A DNA stretch of 64,000 bases. It comes from Pseudomonas sp. 10S4. GTDB taxonomy: Bacteria > Pseudomonadota > Gammaproteobacteria > Pseudomonadales > Pseudomonadaceae. Position 1 is the stretch's first letter; the number at the start of each line of letters is the position of its first letter. Shown one piece after another: positions 18,606 to 27,226 of this stretch. The DNA lies in the NCBI RefSeq assembly GCF_034344865.1, contig NZ_CP133774.1:3410001-3474000 (forward strand). Direction: 5' to 3'. Position numbers and translations under genes: made by a program. Below the pieces are notes generated by a model. That model made no database searches. It worked only from the letters and a program-made list of their open reading frames with translations, and was not told the DNA's origin.

Positions 18606-19558
18606 TGGGCGGCGTACAGCGCGTGCTGCAGAGCACGCTGCTGTCGCTGTGGCTGGTTAGCAGTTGCGCCGTGATGGCGCAGCAACAGGCTCCAACACCC
18701 ACGGACGGGTTAGCGTTGCGCCAGGCGCAACCCGTTTCGCAGGTCGAGCCCAAACCGGTCGCCGCGACGGCAGAGCCCCTGGAAAGTCTGTTTCCCCAAC
18801 TCACCGGACGAGTCGTCGATACCGCTCAACTCTTGACGCCTTCGGCGGTGCTTTACCTTCAGCAGATGCTTGAACGCCTGGAACAGTCCACGAGCGATCA
18901 AGTGGTGGTGGTCACGGTCCCGAGCCTGGGTGGCTACAGCATCGAGGAGTTCGGTGTGCAACTGGTCCGGCACTGGGGCATCGGGCAGAAGGACAAAAAT
19001 AACGGCGTCCTGCTGCTGGTGGCGCGCGATGAGCGAAAGGTGCGGATCGAAGTCGGGTCCGGACTGGAGGGGCAGATCAATAAGATGTGGGCCGGATATA
19101 TGATCAATGAATCGATCGTTCCTTATTTCAAGGATGATCTGTATTCATCAGGGATCATTGCCGGGACGACCTCAATCGTAAGAATGCTTGTGCCCACCGA
19201 TGTACCAAGGGTGGTCAGTCGTTCGGTGGAAAGAAGTTGGCTAGAGTTGATTGACTGGGTTTGGTGGGTAAAGGCGGTGTTCTTTATTGTCTTTCTGGGG
19301 ATTCTAGTCGCGGCGTTTCTCGGCTCGTGGCGAGAGAAGGAGTACTTCCCGTCCGAGACTGACAAATACACGCCTGACGATGAAGACGATGACAGTCTGC
19401 TTCGACGGGAATCGAAGGCTGATCAGGAATCGAGTTGGAGCTGGAGCTGGAGCAGCAGTTCCAGTGACGTTGACGATTCCAGCAGCAGTTCGAGTTCCGA
19501 TTCGAGTTCTGATTCGGACTCGGACTCGAACAGATCCTCGAGCAGCGATGACAGCTAA
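18605..19558 (+). CDS. TPM-domain membrane protein with Ser/Asp-rich tail (probable 3' frameshift)
   Basis: A 317-residue protein: a signal peptide, a TPM domain (LTGRVVDTAQLLTPSAVLYL, HWGIGQKDKNNGVLLLVARD, ~residues 65-190), one transmembrane helix (AVFFIVFLGILVAAFLGSW) and a low-complexity tail of Ser, Asp and Trp-Ser repeats from ~280. Relatives end in a Gly/Ser-rich stretch closed by SGGASGSW. That ending is present here but one base out of frame, at 19557-19590 after the stop, so the true protein may be ~10 residues longer. The related second gene of the operon has a Gly-rich tail instead. Confidence 0.85.
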   Translation: MGGVQRVLQSTLLSLWLVSSCAVMAQQQAPTPTDGLALRQAQPVSQVEPKPVAATAEPLESLFPQLTGRVVDTAQLLTPSAVLYLQQMLERLEQSTSDQVVVVTVPSLGGYSIEEFGVQLVRHWGIGQKDKNNGVLLLVARDERKVRIEVGSGLEGQINKMWAGYMINESIVPYFKDDLYSSGIIAGTTSIVRMLVPTDVPRVVSRSVERSWLELIDWVWWVKAVFFIVFLGILVAAFLGSWREKEYFPSETDKYTPDDEDDDSLLRRESKADQESSWSWSWSSSSSDVDDSSSSSSSDSSSDSDSDSNRSSSSDDS

Positions 19559-19622
19559 TAGCAGTGGCGGGGCTTCCGGCAGTTGGTAGTGCGCCGGGTG
19601 AATGATTAAGGAAGAGGTGCTG

Positions 19623-20378
19623 ATGGGAATCTTCAAATCCGGCCTGGTGCTGTTGCTCTGGGTGTTTGCAGTCACGGCTCAGGCCGAGTTGAAGTTCCCG
19701 CCACTGACCGGTCGGGTGGTGGATGACGCCCAACTGATTGAGCCAGCGGTGCGCGAGCAACTGACCCAGCAACTCCAGGCCCACGAAGCCGCCACCGGCG
19801 AGCAATTGGTGGTGGTGACGTTGCCGGACTTGCAGGGCACCGACATCGCCGACTTCGGCTATCAACTCGGTCGCGCCTGGGGCATCGGCCAGAAAGACAA
19901 GAACAACGGCGCGCTGCTGATCGTCGCCCGCGATGAGCGCAAGCTGCGGATCGAAGTCGGTTATGGTCTGGAAGACAGGCTGACCGATGCCCAGAGTTCG
20001 GTGATCATCAACCAGGTGATCACCCCGGCGTTCAAGACCGGTAACTTCAGCAAAGGTATCAGCGACGGGGTCGCGGCGATGCTGGTGGTGTTGGGCGGCA
20101 GTCCGCTGGATGAGCCGTCGACGGTGTATGACTCTGGCGGCAATCAGGAAAGCGATTTTGTTTCGCGTCATCCGGGCGTTTTCGTGTTCCTGGTGATGCT
20201 GTTCATCCTGACGATTTTCATCCTGCAGATGCTCGGTATCCTGCCCGTCGGCCGAGGCGGTTCAGGTGGTTCGAGTGGCGGATTTGGCGGCGGTGGTTTT
20301 GGTGGCGGCGGTGGAGGCGGGGGCTTCAGCGGCGGCGGGGGCAGTTTCGGGGGCGGCGGTTCGTCGGGCGGCTGGTGA
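19623..20378 (+). CDS. TPM-domain membrane protein with Gly-rich tail (YgcG type)
   Basis: A 251-residue protein from ATG 19623, with GAAGAGGTG as ribosome-binding site. Signal peptide (VLLLWVFAVTAQA), TPM domain (LTGRVVDDAQLIEPAVREQL, AWGIGQKDKNNGALLIVARD), one transmembrane helix (GVFVFLVMLFILTIFILQML) and a Gly-rich tail ending GGGGSSGGW. The TPM domain is exported to the periplasm. Paralogue of the gene before it; the KDKNNG block is shared. Conserved LemA-TPM operon context; biochemical role uncertain. Confidence 0.9.
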   Translation: MGIFKSGLVLLLWVFAVTAQAELKFPPLTGRVVDDAQLIEPAVREQLTQQLQAHEAATGEQLVVVTLPDLQGTDIADFGYQLGRAWGIGQKDKNNGALLIVARDERKLRIEVGYGLEDRLTDAQSSVIINQVITPAFKTGNFSKGISDGVAAMLVVLGGSPLDEPSTVYDSGGNQESDFVSRHPGVFVFLVMLFILTIFILQMLGILPVGRGGSGGSSGGFGGGGFGGGGGGGGFSGGGGSFGGGGSSGGW

Positions 20379-20421
20379 TAACACTGCCAATAAAAACAAC
20401 AGCGAACAGGCACTTAAAAAC

Positions 20422-21039
20422 ATGGCATTACTGACTGAACACGAACAACGCAAAGTCGCCGAGGCGATTGCCCGGGTCGAGCGCGAGACTGACGCCGAAC
20501 TGGTGACGGTACTCGCGGCCCGCGCTGACGACTACGCGTACATACCGCTGCTGTGGGCCAGTTTGCTGGCGCTGGTGGTGCCGGGTGTCGTGCATTACCT
20601 GACTGGCGCGCTGACCATGCACAGCCTGTTGCTGGTGCAGTGGGCCAGTTTTATCGTGCTGTGCCTGGTCTTCCGGATTCCGAAAGTCACCACCCATCTG
20701 ATCCCGCGTCGAGTTCGCCACTGGCGCGCCTCGAACCTGGCGCGGCGGCAGTTTCTGGAACAGAACCTGCACCACACCATCGGCGGCACCGGAATGTTGA
20801 TCTTTGTCTGCGAGGCCGAGCGCTATGTGGAGATTCTGGTGGATGAAGGGATTTCCAAGCGGCTGGATGACAAGAGCTGGGACGCGATTGTCGCGGCGTT
20901 TACCCAGCAGGTGAAACAGGGTCAGACGCTGCAAGGGTTTGTGACGTGTATCGAGGCGTGCGGCGAATTGCTCAAGGTGCATGTGCCGGTGACGCAGGTG
21001 AGGAATGAGTTGCCGAATCGGCTGGTGGTGTTGGGCTGA
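20422..21039 (+). CDS. TPM-domain protein, short membrane form
   Basis: A 205-residue protein starting MALLTEHEQRKVAEAIARVE, with a TPM-like N-terminal part (RETDAELVTVLAARADDYAY), then two transmembrane helices (LLWASLLALVVPGVVHYLTG and LLVQWASFIVLCLVFRI) and a second TPM-like half (FICEAERYVEILVDEGISKR without its usual secretion signal). It resembles the TPM member that commonly closes LemA operons. It has no signal peptide, so the TPM region probably starts on the cytoplasmic side. Confidence 0.85.
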   Translation: MALLTEHEQRKVAEAIARVERETDAELVTVLAARADDYAYIPLLWASLLALVVPGVVHYLTGALTMHSLLLVQWASFIVLCLVFRIPKVTTHLIPRRVRHWRASNLARRQFLEQNLHHTIGGTGMLIFVCEAERYVEILVDEGISKRLDDKSWDAIVAAFTQQVKQGQTLQGFVTCIEACGELLKVHVPVTQVRNELPNRLVVLG

Positions 21040-21067
21040 TTTAACCTACCGAATTGACACACATTAT

Positions 21068-21187
21068 TGTGGCGAGGGGCTTGCCCCCGTTCGGCTGCGA
21101 AGCAGTCGCAAACCGGTTAGCACCGTCTAACTAAAAGAATGCCGGGGCCGCTGCGCAGCCCAACGGGGGCAAGCCCCCTCGCCACAG
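21068..21187. repeat. REP pair (GTGGCGAGGGGCTTGCCCCC type)
   Basis: TTGTGGCGAGGGGCTTGCCC-CCGTTCGGCTGCGAAGCAG at the left, GCCGCTGCGCAGCCCAACGG-GGGCAAGCCCCCTCGCCACA at the right: a long imperfect inverted pair between the TPM operon and the methyltransferase. Confidence 0.88.
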
Positions 21188-21303
21188 GGATCTCACTTCG
21201 ACTCAGGATTCGCACCGTTCGGGAAATTACCCGTGCCCTCAATCCCCATCCCCCTAAAATACCCGCCATTCCCCGATTCGCACCGCCCGAGGCCGTTTTC
21301 TCC

Positions 21304-22518
21304 ATGTCTGTCACCGCCACTCCCGCCAGCCTCGCGCCGGATCACCACGCCCAGTTCATCGACCTGTTGCAAGCCAGCCTCGACGCCAACGCCTTCATCA
21401 AACTGGTGCTGGCCAAGTACGTCGGCAGCGAAGTGGACTTGCAGCGGCTGATCATCAAGCAACTGACGGTTAAGGATCAGCCTTGCCTATCCTTCGTCTA
21501 CCGCTACAAGACCCGCGACATCACCAAGAACTTCCCGGTGGCCGAAGGCGTGGCGACCATCGCCGCGCTGCTGCCAGAAGCGTTTAAAAATGCGCATTTG
21601 CTGTCCCTGACCGACGAAGCCCAGCTCGAATACAGCAAAAAGGGCAAATCTTCGCTGTTCAAGAGCAAACCTCAGCAATTGCGCGAAGTACCGTCCGCCG
21701 AACACAACCGTGAGAAAAACCGCTTCCTCGACCTGAGCCGGCCGTTCCTCAAGGACCTGGGCGTGACCAATGCGCAGCAGGAACTGATCCCGGCGATGTC
21801 GCGCAAGTGGAAGCAGATCAACAAGTTCATCGAAGTCTTCAGCCATGCCCTGACCACCTCGCCGCTGGCGCTGGACAAACCGGTGCGGGTGGCGGATTTC
21901 GGTTCGGGCAAGGGTTACCTGACGTTCGCGATCCACGACTATCTGCGCAACACCTTGAAGGCTGAAGGCGAAGTCACCGGCGTCGAGCTGCGTGAAGAAA
22001 TGGTCAATCTGTGCAACACCGCCGCCGCGAAGCTCGAGCATCCGGGGCTGGTGTTCAAGTGCGGGGACGTGCGCAGCGTGGCGCCGAGCGAACTGGACGT
22101 GATGATCGCCCTGCATGCCTGCGATATCGCCACCGACTACGCGATTCACACCGGCATTCGTTCCGGCGCCTCGATCATCATGTGCTCGCCGTGCTGCCAC
22201 AAACAGATCCGCCTGCAAATCCAGAGCCCGGCGCTGCTCAAGCCGATGCTGCAATACGGTTTGCACCTGGGCCAGCAGGCGGAAATGGTTACCGACAGTT
22301 TGCGCGCGTTGTTCCTTGAGGCCTGCGGCTACGAGACCAAGGTGTTCGAGTTCATCTCACTGGACCACACAAACAAGAACAAGATGATCCTGGCGGTCAA
22401 ACGCGCCGAGCCGGTAGACCCGGCCCAGCTGTTGGTGAAGATTCAGGAACTGAAGGATTTCTACCAGATCACGGAACATTGTCTGGAAACCTTGCTGCGG
22501 GCTGACGGCCTGCTCTGA
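21304..22518 (+). CDS. SAM-dependent methyltransferase, METTL25/Methyltransf_32-like
   Basis: A 404-residue protein from ATG 21304. The SAM-binding motif I is VRVADFGSGKGYLTFAIHDY (~residue 195), VTGVELREEMV is motif II, and LDVMIALHACDIATDYAIHT with IIMCSPCCHKQIR forms the family-specific block resembling the DACH/CCH motifs of METTL25-like enzymes. The ~190-residue N-terminal region is unassigned. It stands alone between two REP pairs. Substrate unknown; RNA or protein targets are possible. Confidence 0.82.
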   Translation: MSVTATPASLAPDHHAQFIDLLQASLDANAFIKLVLAKYVGSEVDLQRLIIKQLTVKDQPCLSFVYRYKTRDITKNFPVAEGVATIAALLPEAFKNAHLLSLTDEAQLEYSKKGKSSLFKSKPQQLREVPSAEHNREKNRFLDLSRPFLKDLGVTNAQQELIPAMSRKWKQINKFIEVFSHALTTSPLALDKPVRVADFGSGKGYLTFAIHDYLRNTLKAEGEVTGVELREEMVNLCNTAAAKLEHPGLVFKCGDVRSVAPSELDVMIALHACDIATDYAIHTGIRSGASIIMCSPCCHKQIRLQIQSPALLKPMLQYGLHLGQQAEMVTDSLRALFLEACGYETKVFEFISLDHTNKNKMILAVKRAEPVDPAQLLVKIQELKDFYQITEHCLETLLRADGLL

Positions 22519-22521
22519 TCC

Positions 22522-22615
22522 CCTGTGGGAGCGGGCTTGCTCGCGAAGGGGCCGTCACATCCAACGTTTTCGTTGGCTGTTAGTCCGCTTTCGCGAGCAA
22601 GCCCGCTCCCACATT
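22522..22615. repeat. REP pair overlapping the end of the EamA transporter gene
   Basis: CCCTGTGGGAGCGGGCTTGC-TCGCGAAGG and inverted CGCGAGCAAGCCCGCTCCCA-CATTGG. Its right arm encodes the final residues of the convergent transporter gene. Confidence 0.9.
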
Positions 22616-23485
22616 GGGTTTGATGGCGGTCTTGCGCCCCAACATCACCGTCACAATCACCCCGGCGGCAAACAGCCAGGTAATCGGCTCGATGTGTTCG
22701 CCAAAGAACAACGCTGAAAACGCAATCGTGAAGAAGATCTGCAACAACTGGATCTGACTGACCCGCGCAATCCCGCCCATCGCCAACCCGGCGTACCAGG
22801 CGAAGAAACCGATGAACTGCGAAAACAGCGAGACGTAGCCAAACGCCCACCAGGTCTTGGCCGAAATCTCGCCCTGATGCTGCAACGCCAGGTACACCAC
22901 CGGTCCGATCAGCAGTGGCGTCGACAGCACCAGCGCCCAGCAGATCACCTGCCAACCGCCCATCTCCTTGGCCAACCGACCGCCCTCGGCGTAACCCAGA
23001 CCACCCACGGCAATCGCCCCGAGCATCAGCAAATCACCCGCCTGAATACTGCCGGCGCCGCTGATCAGCGCATAACCGAGCACCAGCGCACTGCCCAACG
23101 CCGCGCAGGCCCAGAAGGCTTTCGACGGGCGTTCGTGGGACAGCCACGCGGCATACAGCGCCACACACAGCGGTTGCAAGCCGTTGACCAGCGCACCGTG
23201 GGACGCCGGCAAGGTTTGCATGGCCCAGGCCGAGAGCACCGGGAAACCGAGGATCACCCCGGCGATCACCAGGGTCAGGCCTTTGACCTGTTTCCAGGTC
23301 GGCCACTTTTCCCGCCGCCACAGCAACAGCAACGCCGCCGGCACCGCCGCAAACAGCGCACGGCCCAGGCCGTTGAGCAGCGGATGGAGTTCCTGCACGA
23401 CGATCCGTGTGAAGGGCAGGGTGAGGCTGAAGATGACGACGCCGAGCAGGCCGAGGGCCATGCCGGTGTTTTCGCGCGAGGACAT
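22580..23485 (-). CDS. EamA/DMT-family inner-membrane transporter
   Basis: A 301-residue protein with ten predicted helices in two EamA repeats: GLLGVVIFSLTLPFTRIVVQ opens the first, LLMLGAIAVGGLGYAEGG the second. DMT exporters move amino acids or small metabolites. The last ~11 residues ([12 protein letters not shown]) are encoded by the REP arm, so its ancestral stop was probably just outside and has been replaced. No operon partner. Substrate unknown. Confidence 0.88.
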   Translation of the reverse strand: MSSRENTGMALGLLGVVIFSLTLPFTRIVVQELHPLLNGLGRALFAAVPAALLLLWRREKWPTWKQVKGLTLVIAGVILGFPVLSAWAMQTLPASHGALVNGLQPLCVALYAAWLSHERPSKAFWACAALGSALVLGYALISGAGSIQAGDLLMLGAIAVGGLGYAEGGRLAKEMGGWQVICWALVLSTPLLIGPVVYLALQHQGEISAKTWWAFGYVSLFSQFIGFFAWYAGLAMGGIARVSQIQLLQIFFTIAFSALFFGEHIEPITWLFAAGVIVTVMLGRKTAIKPNVGAGLLAKAD

Positions 23486-23594
23486 GATGGGGACCAGAAT
23501 TCAGGGTGATTGGACGTGGCTTTATCTAGCCATAAACCTTTGATTTTGGCGCTTACAGCTAGGCACAGAAATATCCGTACAGTTGCGCGCGGTC

Positions 23595-23720
23595 CCTGTG
23601 GCGAGGGAGCTTGCTCCCGTTCGGCTGCGCAGCAGTCGCAAAACCTGTTTGCACAGTTTGGATGGACATAATGCAAGGGGCCGCTTCGCAGCCCAGCGGG
23701 AGCAAGCTCCCTCGCCACAA
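23595..23720. repeat. REP pair (GTGGCGAGGGAGCTTGCTCC type)
   Basis: CCTGTGGCGAGGGAGCTTGC-TCCCGTTCGGCTGCGCAGCAG and inverted GCTTCGCAGCCCAGCGGGAG-CAAGCTCCCTCGCCACAA. Confidence 0.9.
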
Positions 23721-23820
23721 ATGCTCATTGTCCGTAGTAGCTGGTTATTACCTGCCCCGCCGATTAAGGACTACCTTGAATACTCCTGCACGCCCACGTT
23801 TTCCCAGAGGAGTCCTCCCC

Positions 23821-24402
23821 ATGGCTGCGAAAAAAATTCTGATGCTGGTCGGTGATTACGTCGAAGACTACGAAGTGATGGTGCCGTTCCAGGCGCTGTT
23901 GATGGTCGGTCACACCGTGCACGCCGTGTGCCCGGACAAAACCGCCGGCCAGACCGTGCGCACCGCGATCCATGACTTCGAAGGTGACCAGACCTACAGC
24001 GAAAAACCCGGTCACCTGTTTGCGCTGAACTTCGACTTCGCCAAGGTTGCTGAAGCTGACTACGATGCGCTGCTGATCCCGGGCGGTCGTGCGCCGGAGT
24101 ACCTGCGCCTGAACGAAAAAGTCCTGGAACTGGTGCGTGCCTTCGACAAGGCCGGTAAGCCGATCGCCGCTGTGTGTCATGGCGCGCAGTTGCTCGCGGC
24201 GGCGGGGATTCTCGAAGGTCGGGAGTGCAGCGCCTACCCGGCCTGCGCCCCGGAAGTCCGTCTGGCCGGCGGTACGTTCATCGATATCCCGGTGACGGAA
24301 GGTCACGTTCAAGGCAATCTGGCCACAGCACCTGCCTGGCCGGCGCACCCGAGCTGGCTCGCCGGTTTCCTCGGGTTGCTGGGCACCAAAATCACGCTGT
24401 AA
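23821..24402 (+). CDS. DJ-1/PfpI-family protein
   Basis: A 193-residue protein from ATG 23821, preceded by AGAGGAG. The DJ-1/PfpI core shows [39 protein letters not shown], and the nucleophile elbow [16 protein letters not shown] with Cys ~118 and adjacent His. Members include glyoxalase III, deglycase-like and chaperone-type enzymes; the specific reaction is not deducible. The RHH gene follows 15 bp later, so co-transcription is likely. Confidence 0.9.
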   Translation: MAAKKILMLVGDYVEDYEVMVPFQALLMVGHTVHAVCPDKTAGQTVRTAIHDFEGDQTYSEKPGHLFALNFDFAKVAEADYDALLIPGGRAPEYLRLNEKVLELVRAFDKAGKPIAAVCHGAQLLAAAGILEGRECSAYPACAPEVRLAGGTFIDIPVTEGHVQGNLATAPAWPAHPSWLAGFLGLLGTKITL

Positions 24403-24417
24403 CAAGGGGCGTTTCCC

Positions 24418-24723
24418 ATGTGCGAGCTCTACGTCAAAGCCGACCCGATCCTCTACGAATCGCGCTCCCGCTCGCTGCGCATCTGCGGGGTGGTCACCAC
24501 CCTGCGGCTGGAGAACCAGTTCTGGGACATCCTCAGCGAAATCGCCGAGGTCGACGGCATGACCACCAATCAGTTGATCGCCAAGCTGTATGAAGAGGTG
24601 ATGGACTACCGCGGGGAAGTGGTGAATTTCGCGTCGTTCTTGCGGGTGAGTTGCATGCGGTATTTGAGTCAGCGGCGGGTGGCGGCACCGGAATTGTCGG
24701 TGGTGCGCACGGCGGTGAAATAG
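24418..24723 (+). CDS. Ribbon-helix-helix domain protein
   Basis: A 101-residue protein. SRSLRICGVVTTLRLENQFW is the ribbon strand and the helices follow with ILSEIAEVDGMTTNQLIAKL, matching the RHH_4 family of predicted aryl-sulfate-sulfotransferase-associated DNA-binding proteins. Probably a dimeric transcription factor. Target unknown; the preceding DJ-1 gene is a natural candidate. Confidence 0.82.
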   Translation: MCELYVKADPILYESRSRSLRICGVVTTLRLENQFWDILSEIAEVDGMTTNQLIAKLYEEVMDYRGEVVNFASFLRVSCMRYLSQRRVAAPELSVVRTAVK

Positions 24724-24740
24724 CGCAGGCCGCGTCGACC

Positions 24741-24815
24741 GCTTTCGCGGGCAAGCCTCGTTCCTACAGGGGAACGCATACCCTCGTAGGAGCGAGGCTT
24801 GCCCGCGAAGGGGCC
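24741..24815. repeat. REP pair (CCTCGTTCCTACAGG type)
   Basis: CTTTCGCGGGCAAGCCTCGT-TCCTACAGGGG and inverted CTCGTAGGAGCGAGGCTTGC-CCGCGAAGG with only ~10 bp between. Confidence 0.88.
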
Positions 24816-24890
24816 GGCCCAGGCGACAGAAACAGCCGGGTGGTCTTTACTCTTTGGCGCGAACCCTCTCAATTGCCAAGGAGAACGAGC

Positions 24891-25235
24891 ATGTCCGGAT
24901 GGTACGAATTGAGCAAAACCAGCAGCGGCCAGTTTCGGTTTGTGCTGAAAGCGGCCAATGCCGAAACCATTCTGGTCAGCGAGCACTACACCACCCGCAG
25001 CGCCGCCGATAACGGCATTGCCTCGGTGCAGACCAACAGCCCGCTGGACGAACGCTACGAGAAAAAGACCACCAAGGATGGCCATCCTTACTTCAACCTC
25101 ACGGCCGCTAACCACGAGATCATTGGCAGCAGCGAAGCTTATTCCTCCGAGGCTGCGCTTGAGAAAGGCATCGCCAGCGTCAAGGCCATTGGGCCGACCA
25201 AGGTGATCAAGGACAAGACGTTGCCGGTGCTTTGA
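24891..25235 (+). CDS. YegP-family protein (DUF1508 double repeat)
   Basis: A 114-residue protein made of two ~50-residue DUF1508 repeats: GWYELSKTSSGQFRFVLKAA / GIASVQTNSP, then TKDGHPYFNLTAANHEIIGS / GIASVKAIGP. The start follows AAGGAGAACGAGC. YegP-type proteins are small cytoplasmic proteins of unknown role, often stress-associated. Monocistronic between two REP pairs. Confidence 0.9.
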   Translation: MSGWYELSKTSSGQFRFVLKAANAETILVSEHYTTRSAADNGIASVQTNSPLDERYEKKTTKDGHPYFNLTAANHEIIGSSEAYSSEAALEKGIASVKAIGPTKVIKDKTLPVL

Positions 25236-25253
25236 GTGCAACCTTCAAATCCA

Positions 25254-25345
25254 CTGTGGGAGCGGGCTTGCTCGCGAAAGCGGTGTGTCAGACAACATTT
25301 TTGTCGGCTGACACTCCCTCTTCGCGAGCAAGCCCGCTCCCACAT
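25254..25345. repeat. REP pair (TGGGAGCGGGCTTGCTCGCG type)
   Basis: CTGTGGGAGCGGGCTTGCTC-GCGAAAG and inverted TTCGCGAGCAAGCCCGCTCC-CACATGG between convergent genes. Confidence 0.9.
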
Positions 25346-25367
25346 GGGTTTTGGGTATGGCTGAAGT

Positions 25368-26255
25368 TCAGCGCAGCGCTTTCAACAATCCCTGCAACTG
25401 ACCACAACCCGCCTCACTCAACGCAAACACCGGCAACCGTGGATCACCGACTTCCAGCCCGGTCGCCCGCAACCCGGCCTTGATCGTCGCCGGCAAGCCG
25501 CCCTTGAGGATGAAGTCCAGCAACGGCAACTGGCGATAGAACAACTCACGCGCCTTGCCCAGGTCGTTGGCCAGCACCGCTTCATACAAATCAAGATTGA
25601 GCTGCGGGATCAGGTTCGGCGCCGCCGTACACCAACCTTTTGCCCCGGCGGCGAACGCTTCCAGCGCCAACGGATTACAACCGTTGTAGAACGGCACCTG
25701 ACCTTCGCCGAGCAGTTGCAGTTTGTGCATGCGCTGGATGTCGCCAGTGCTTTCCTTGACCATCGTGACGTTTTCGACAGCGTTGAAAATCCGCAGGATC
25801 AGTTCCACCGACATGTCCGTGCCGCTGGTGGCCGGATTGTTGTAGAGCATGATCGGCACGCCGGTGCTCTCGCCGATGGCGCGGTAGTGGGCGAGGATTT
25901 CCGCTTCGCTGAGTTTCCAGTAGGACGCCGGCAGCACCATCACCACATCGGCACCGTGGGCTTCGGCGAAACGCGCGCGGCGTACGGCTTTGGCGGTGGT
26001 CAGGTCGGACACGCTGACGATGGTCGGGACTCGTTTGGCCACGTGCTTGATGCTGAATTCGCTGACCTGATCCCACTCCGCGTCGCTCAAATAAGCGCCT
26101 TCGCCGGTACTGCCCAGTGGCGCGATGGCGTGGACGCCGCTGTCGATCAGGCGATCGATGGAACGCCCGAGCGCGTCCAGATCCAGGCCTTCGCCGTTGG
26201 CGGTAAACGGGGTGATGGTGTAGCCGATGATGCCGTGAATCGATGGGTTCGACAT
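25368..26255 (-). CDS. Dihydrodipicolinate synthase-family lyase/aldolase
   Basis: A 295-residue TIM-barrel enzyme of the DapA/NanA family, from ATG 26255 with AAGAGGAGCG before it. IIGYTITPFTANGEGLDLDA starts the barrel; PLGSTGEGAYLSDAEW is the phosphate/carboxylate site; IMLYNNPATSGTD carries the proton-relay Tyr; VTMVKESTGDIQRM carries the Schiff-base Lys (~residue 162). True DapA is usually elsewhere, and pairing with a class II aldolase and cupin regulator suggests a catabolic enzyme that splits or dehydrates a 2-keto sugar acid or similar. Confidence 0.9.
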   Translation of the reverse strand: MSNPSIHGIIGYTITPFTANGEGLDLDALGRSIDRLIDSGVHAIAPLGSTGEGAYLSDAEWDQVSEFSIKHVAKRVPTIVSVSDLTTAKAVRRARFAEAHGADVVMVLPASYWKLSEAEILAHYRAIGESTGVPIMLYNNPATSGTDMSVELILRIFNAVENVTMVKESTGDIQRMHKLQLLGEGQVPFYNGCNPLALEAFAAGAKGWCTAAPNLIPQLNLDLYEAVLANDLGKARELFYRQLPLLDFILKGGLPATIKAGLRATGLEVGDPRLPVFALSEAGCGQLQGLLKALR

Positions 26256-26284
26256 GCTGTCGCTCCTCTTGAAAATGAGTGGGG

Positions 26285-27067
26285 TCAGTTCAGGCAATCG
26301 GCGTGTTGGCGCAGGTTCTGCCGAGCGTAGTAGTTGAAGGCGGCGGCGTGGCGTTTCGGCTTGGAAATCCAGTCATGGGCTTCGCGGCCCAGCTCCGGCA
26401 AGATCGGTTTGATCGTCCCGGCGCTCATAGCCAGCAACTGCAACTTCGCCGCGCGTTCGATCAGTTGCGCAATGACGCAGGCTTCTTCGATGCTCGTGCC
26501 AGTGGACAGTTGGCCGTGGTGGGAAAGCAGGATCGCGCGTTTGTCGCCGAGTGCGCCCGCAATGATTTCGCCTTCTTCATTGCCCACCGGCACCCCCGGC
26601 CAGGCTTCGAGAAACGCACAATCTTCGTAGAGCGGGCACAGGTCCATGTGCGATACCTGCAGCGGGACTTCGAGCATCGACAGCGCGGCCACATGGGTCG
26701 GATGCGTATGAATGATGCAGTTCACATCAGGCCGGGCGCGATACACCCAACTGTGGAACCGGTTGGCCGGGTTCGGCATGCCGTGGCCTTCGAGCACTTC
26801 CAGGTCTTCGTTGACCAGCAGCAGATTGCCGGCGGTGATTTCATCGAAACCCAGGCCCAGTTGCTGGGTGTAATAGGTGCCAGGCTGCGGGCCGCGAGCG
26901 GTGATTTGCCCGGCCAGGCCGGAATCGTGGCCGTTCTCGAACAGAATGCGGCAGGTCAGGGCCAGCTTTTGCCGGTCGGTCCACGTATTATCCGCCAGGG
27001 TGTTTTGCATCTGGATCAGCGCTTGCTTGACCAGTTGGTCTTTGGGTAGTGCTAAGGTCTTGGCCAT
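26285..27067 (-). CDS. Class II aldolase/adducin-family protein
   Basis: A 260-residue protein from ATG 27067 with AAAGGAC ahead. HTHPTHVAALSMLEVPLQVS supplies two zinc ligands and LLSHHGQLSTGTSIEEAC a third; NGHDSGLAGQITARGP is the phosphate-loop equivalent. Members are aldolases, epimerases and 3-hydroxy-acid decarboxylases. It is first in a two-gene operon with the DapA-family lyase (29-bp gap), divergent from the XRE-cupin gene. Confidence 0.89.
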   Translation of the reverse strand: MAKTLALPKDQLVKQALIQMQNTLADNTWTDRQKLALTCRILFENGHDSGLAGQITARGPQPGTYYTQQLGLGFDEITAGNLLLVNEDLEVLEGHGMPNPANRFHSWVYRARPDVNCIIHTHPTHVAALSMLEVPLQVSHMDLCPLYEDCAFLEAWPGVPVGNEEGEIIAGALGDKRAILLSHHGQLSTGTSIEEACVIAQLIERAAKLQLLAMSAGTIKPILPELGREAHDWISKPKRHAAAFNYYARQNLRQHADCLN

Positions 27068-27164
27068 ATCGGTGTCCTTTGGGTGGTTCAATGGACGTCG
27101 GGTTTGCCGTTCACTCGTTGCTTGCAAGGTCATGGGTGAATGCAAATGACACTAAAGAGGCTAT

Positions 27165-27181
27165 ATGACACATTGTGTCAT
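27165..27181. promoter_or_regulatory. Perfect 17-bp palindrome between the aldolase operon and its XRE-cupin regulator
   Basis: ATGACACATTGTGTCAT is an 8-bp inverted repeat around one central base, with a half-site AATGACACT about 15 bp to the left (27145-27153). Position midway between divergent promoters fits an operator for the adjacent regulator. Confidence 0.65.
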
Positions 27182-27226
27182 TGGCAAGGACAAATCGTCG
27201 GCTCCTTGATGGATTAATCGCTTTAC

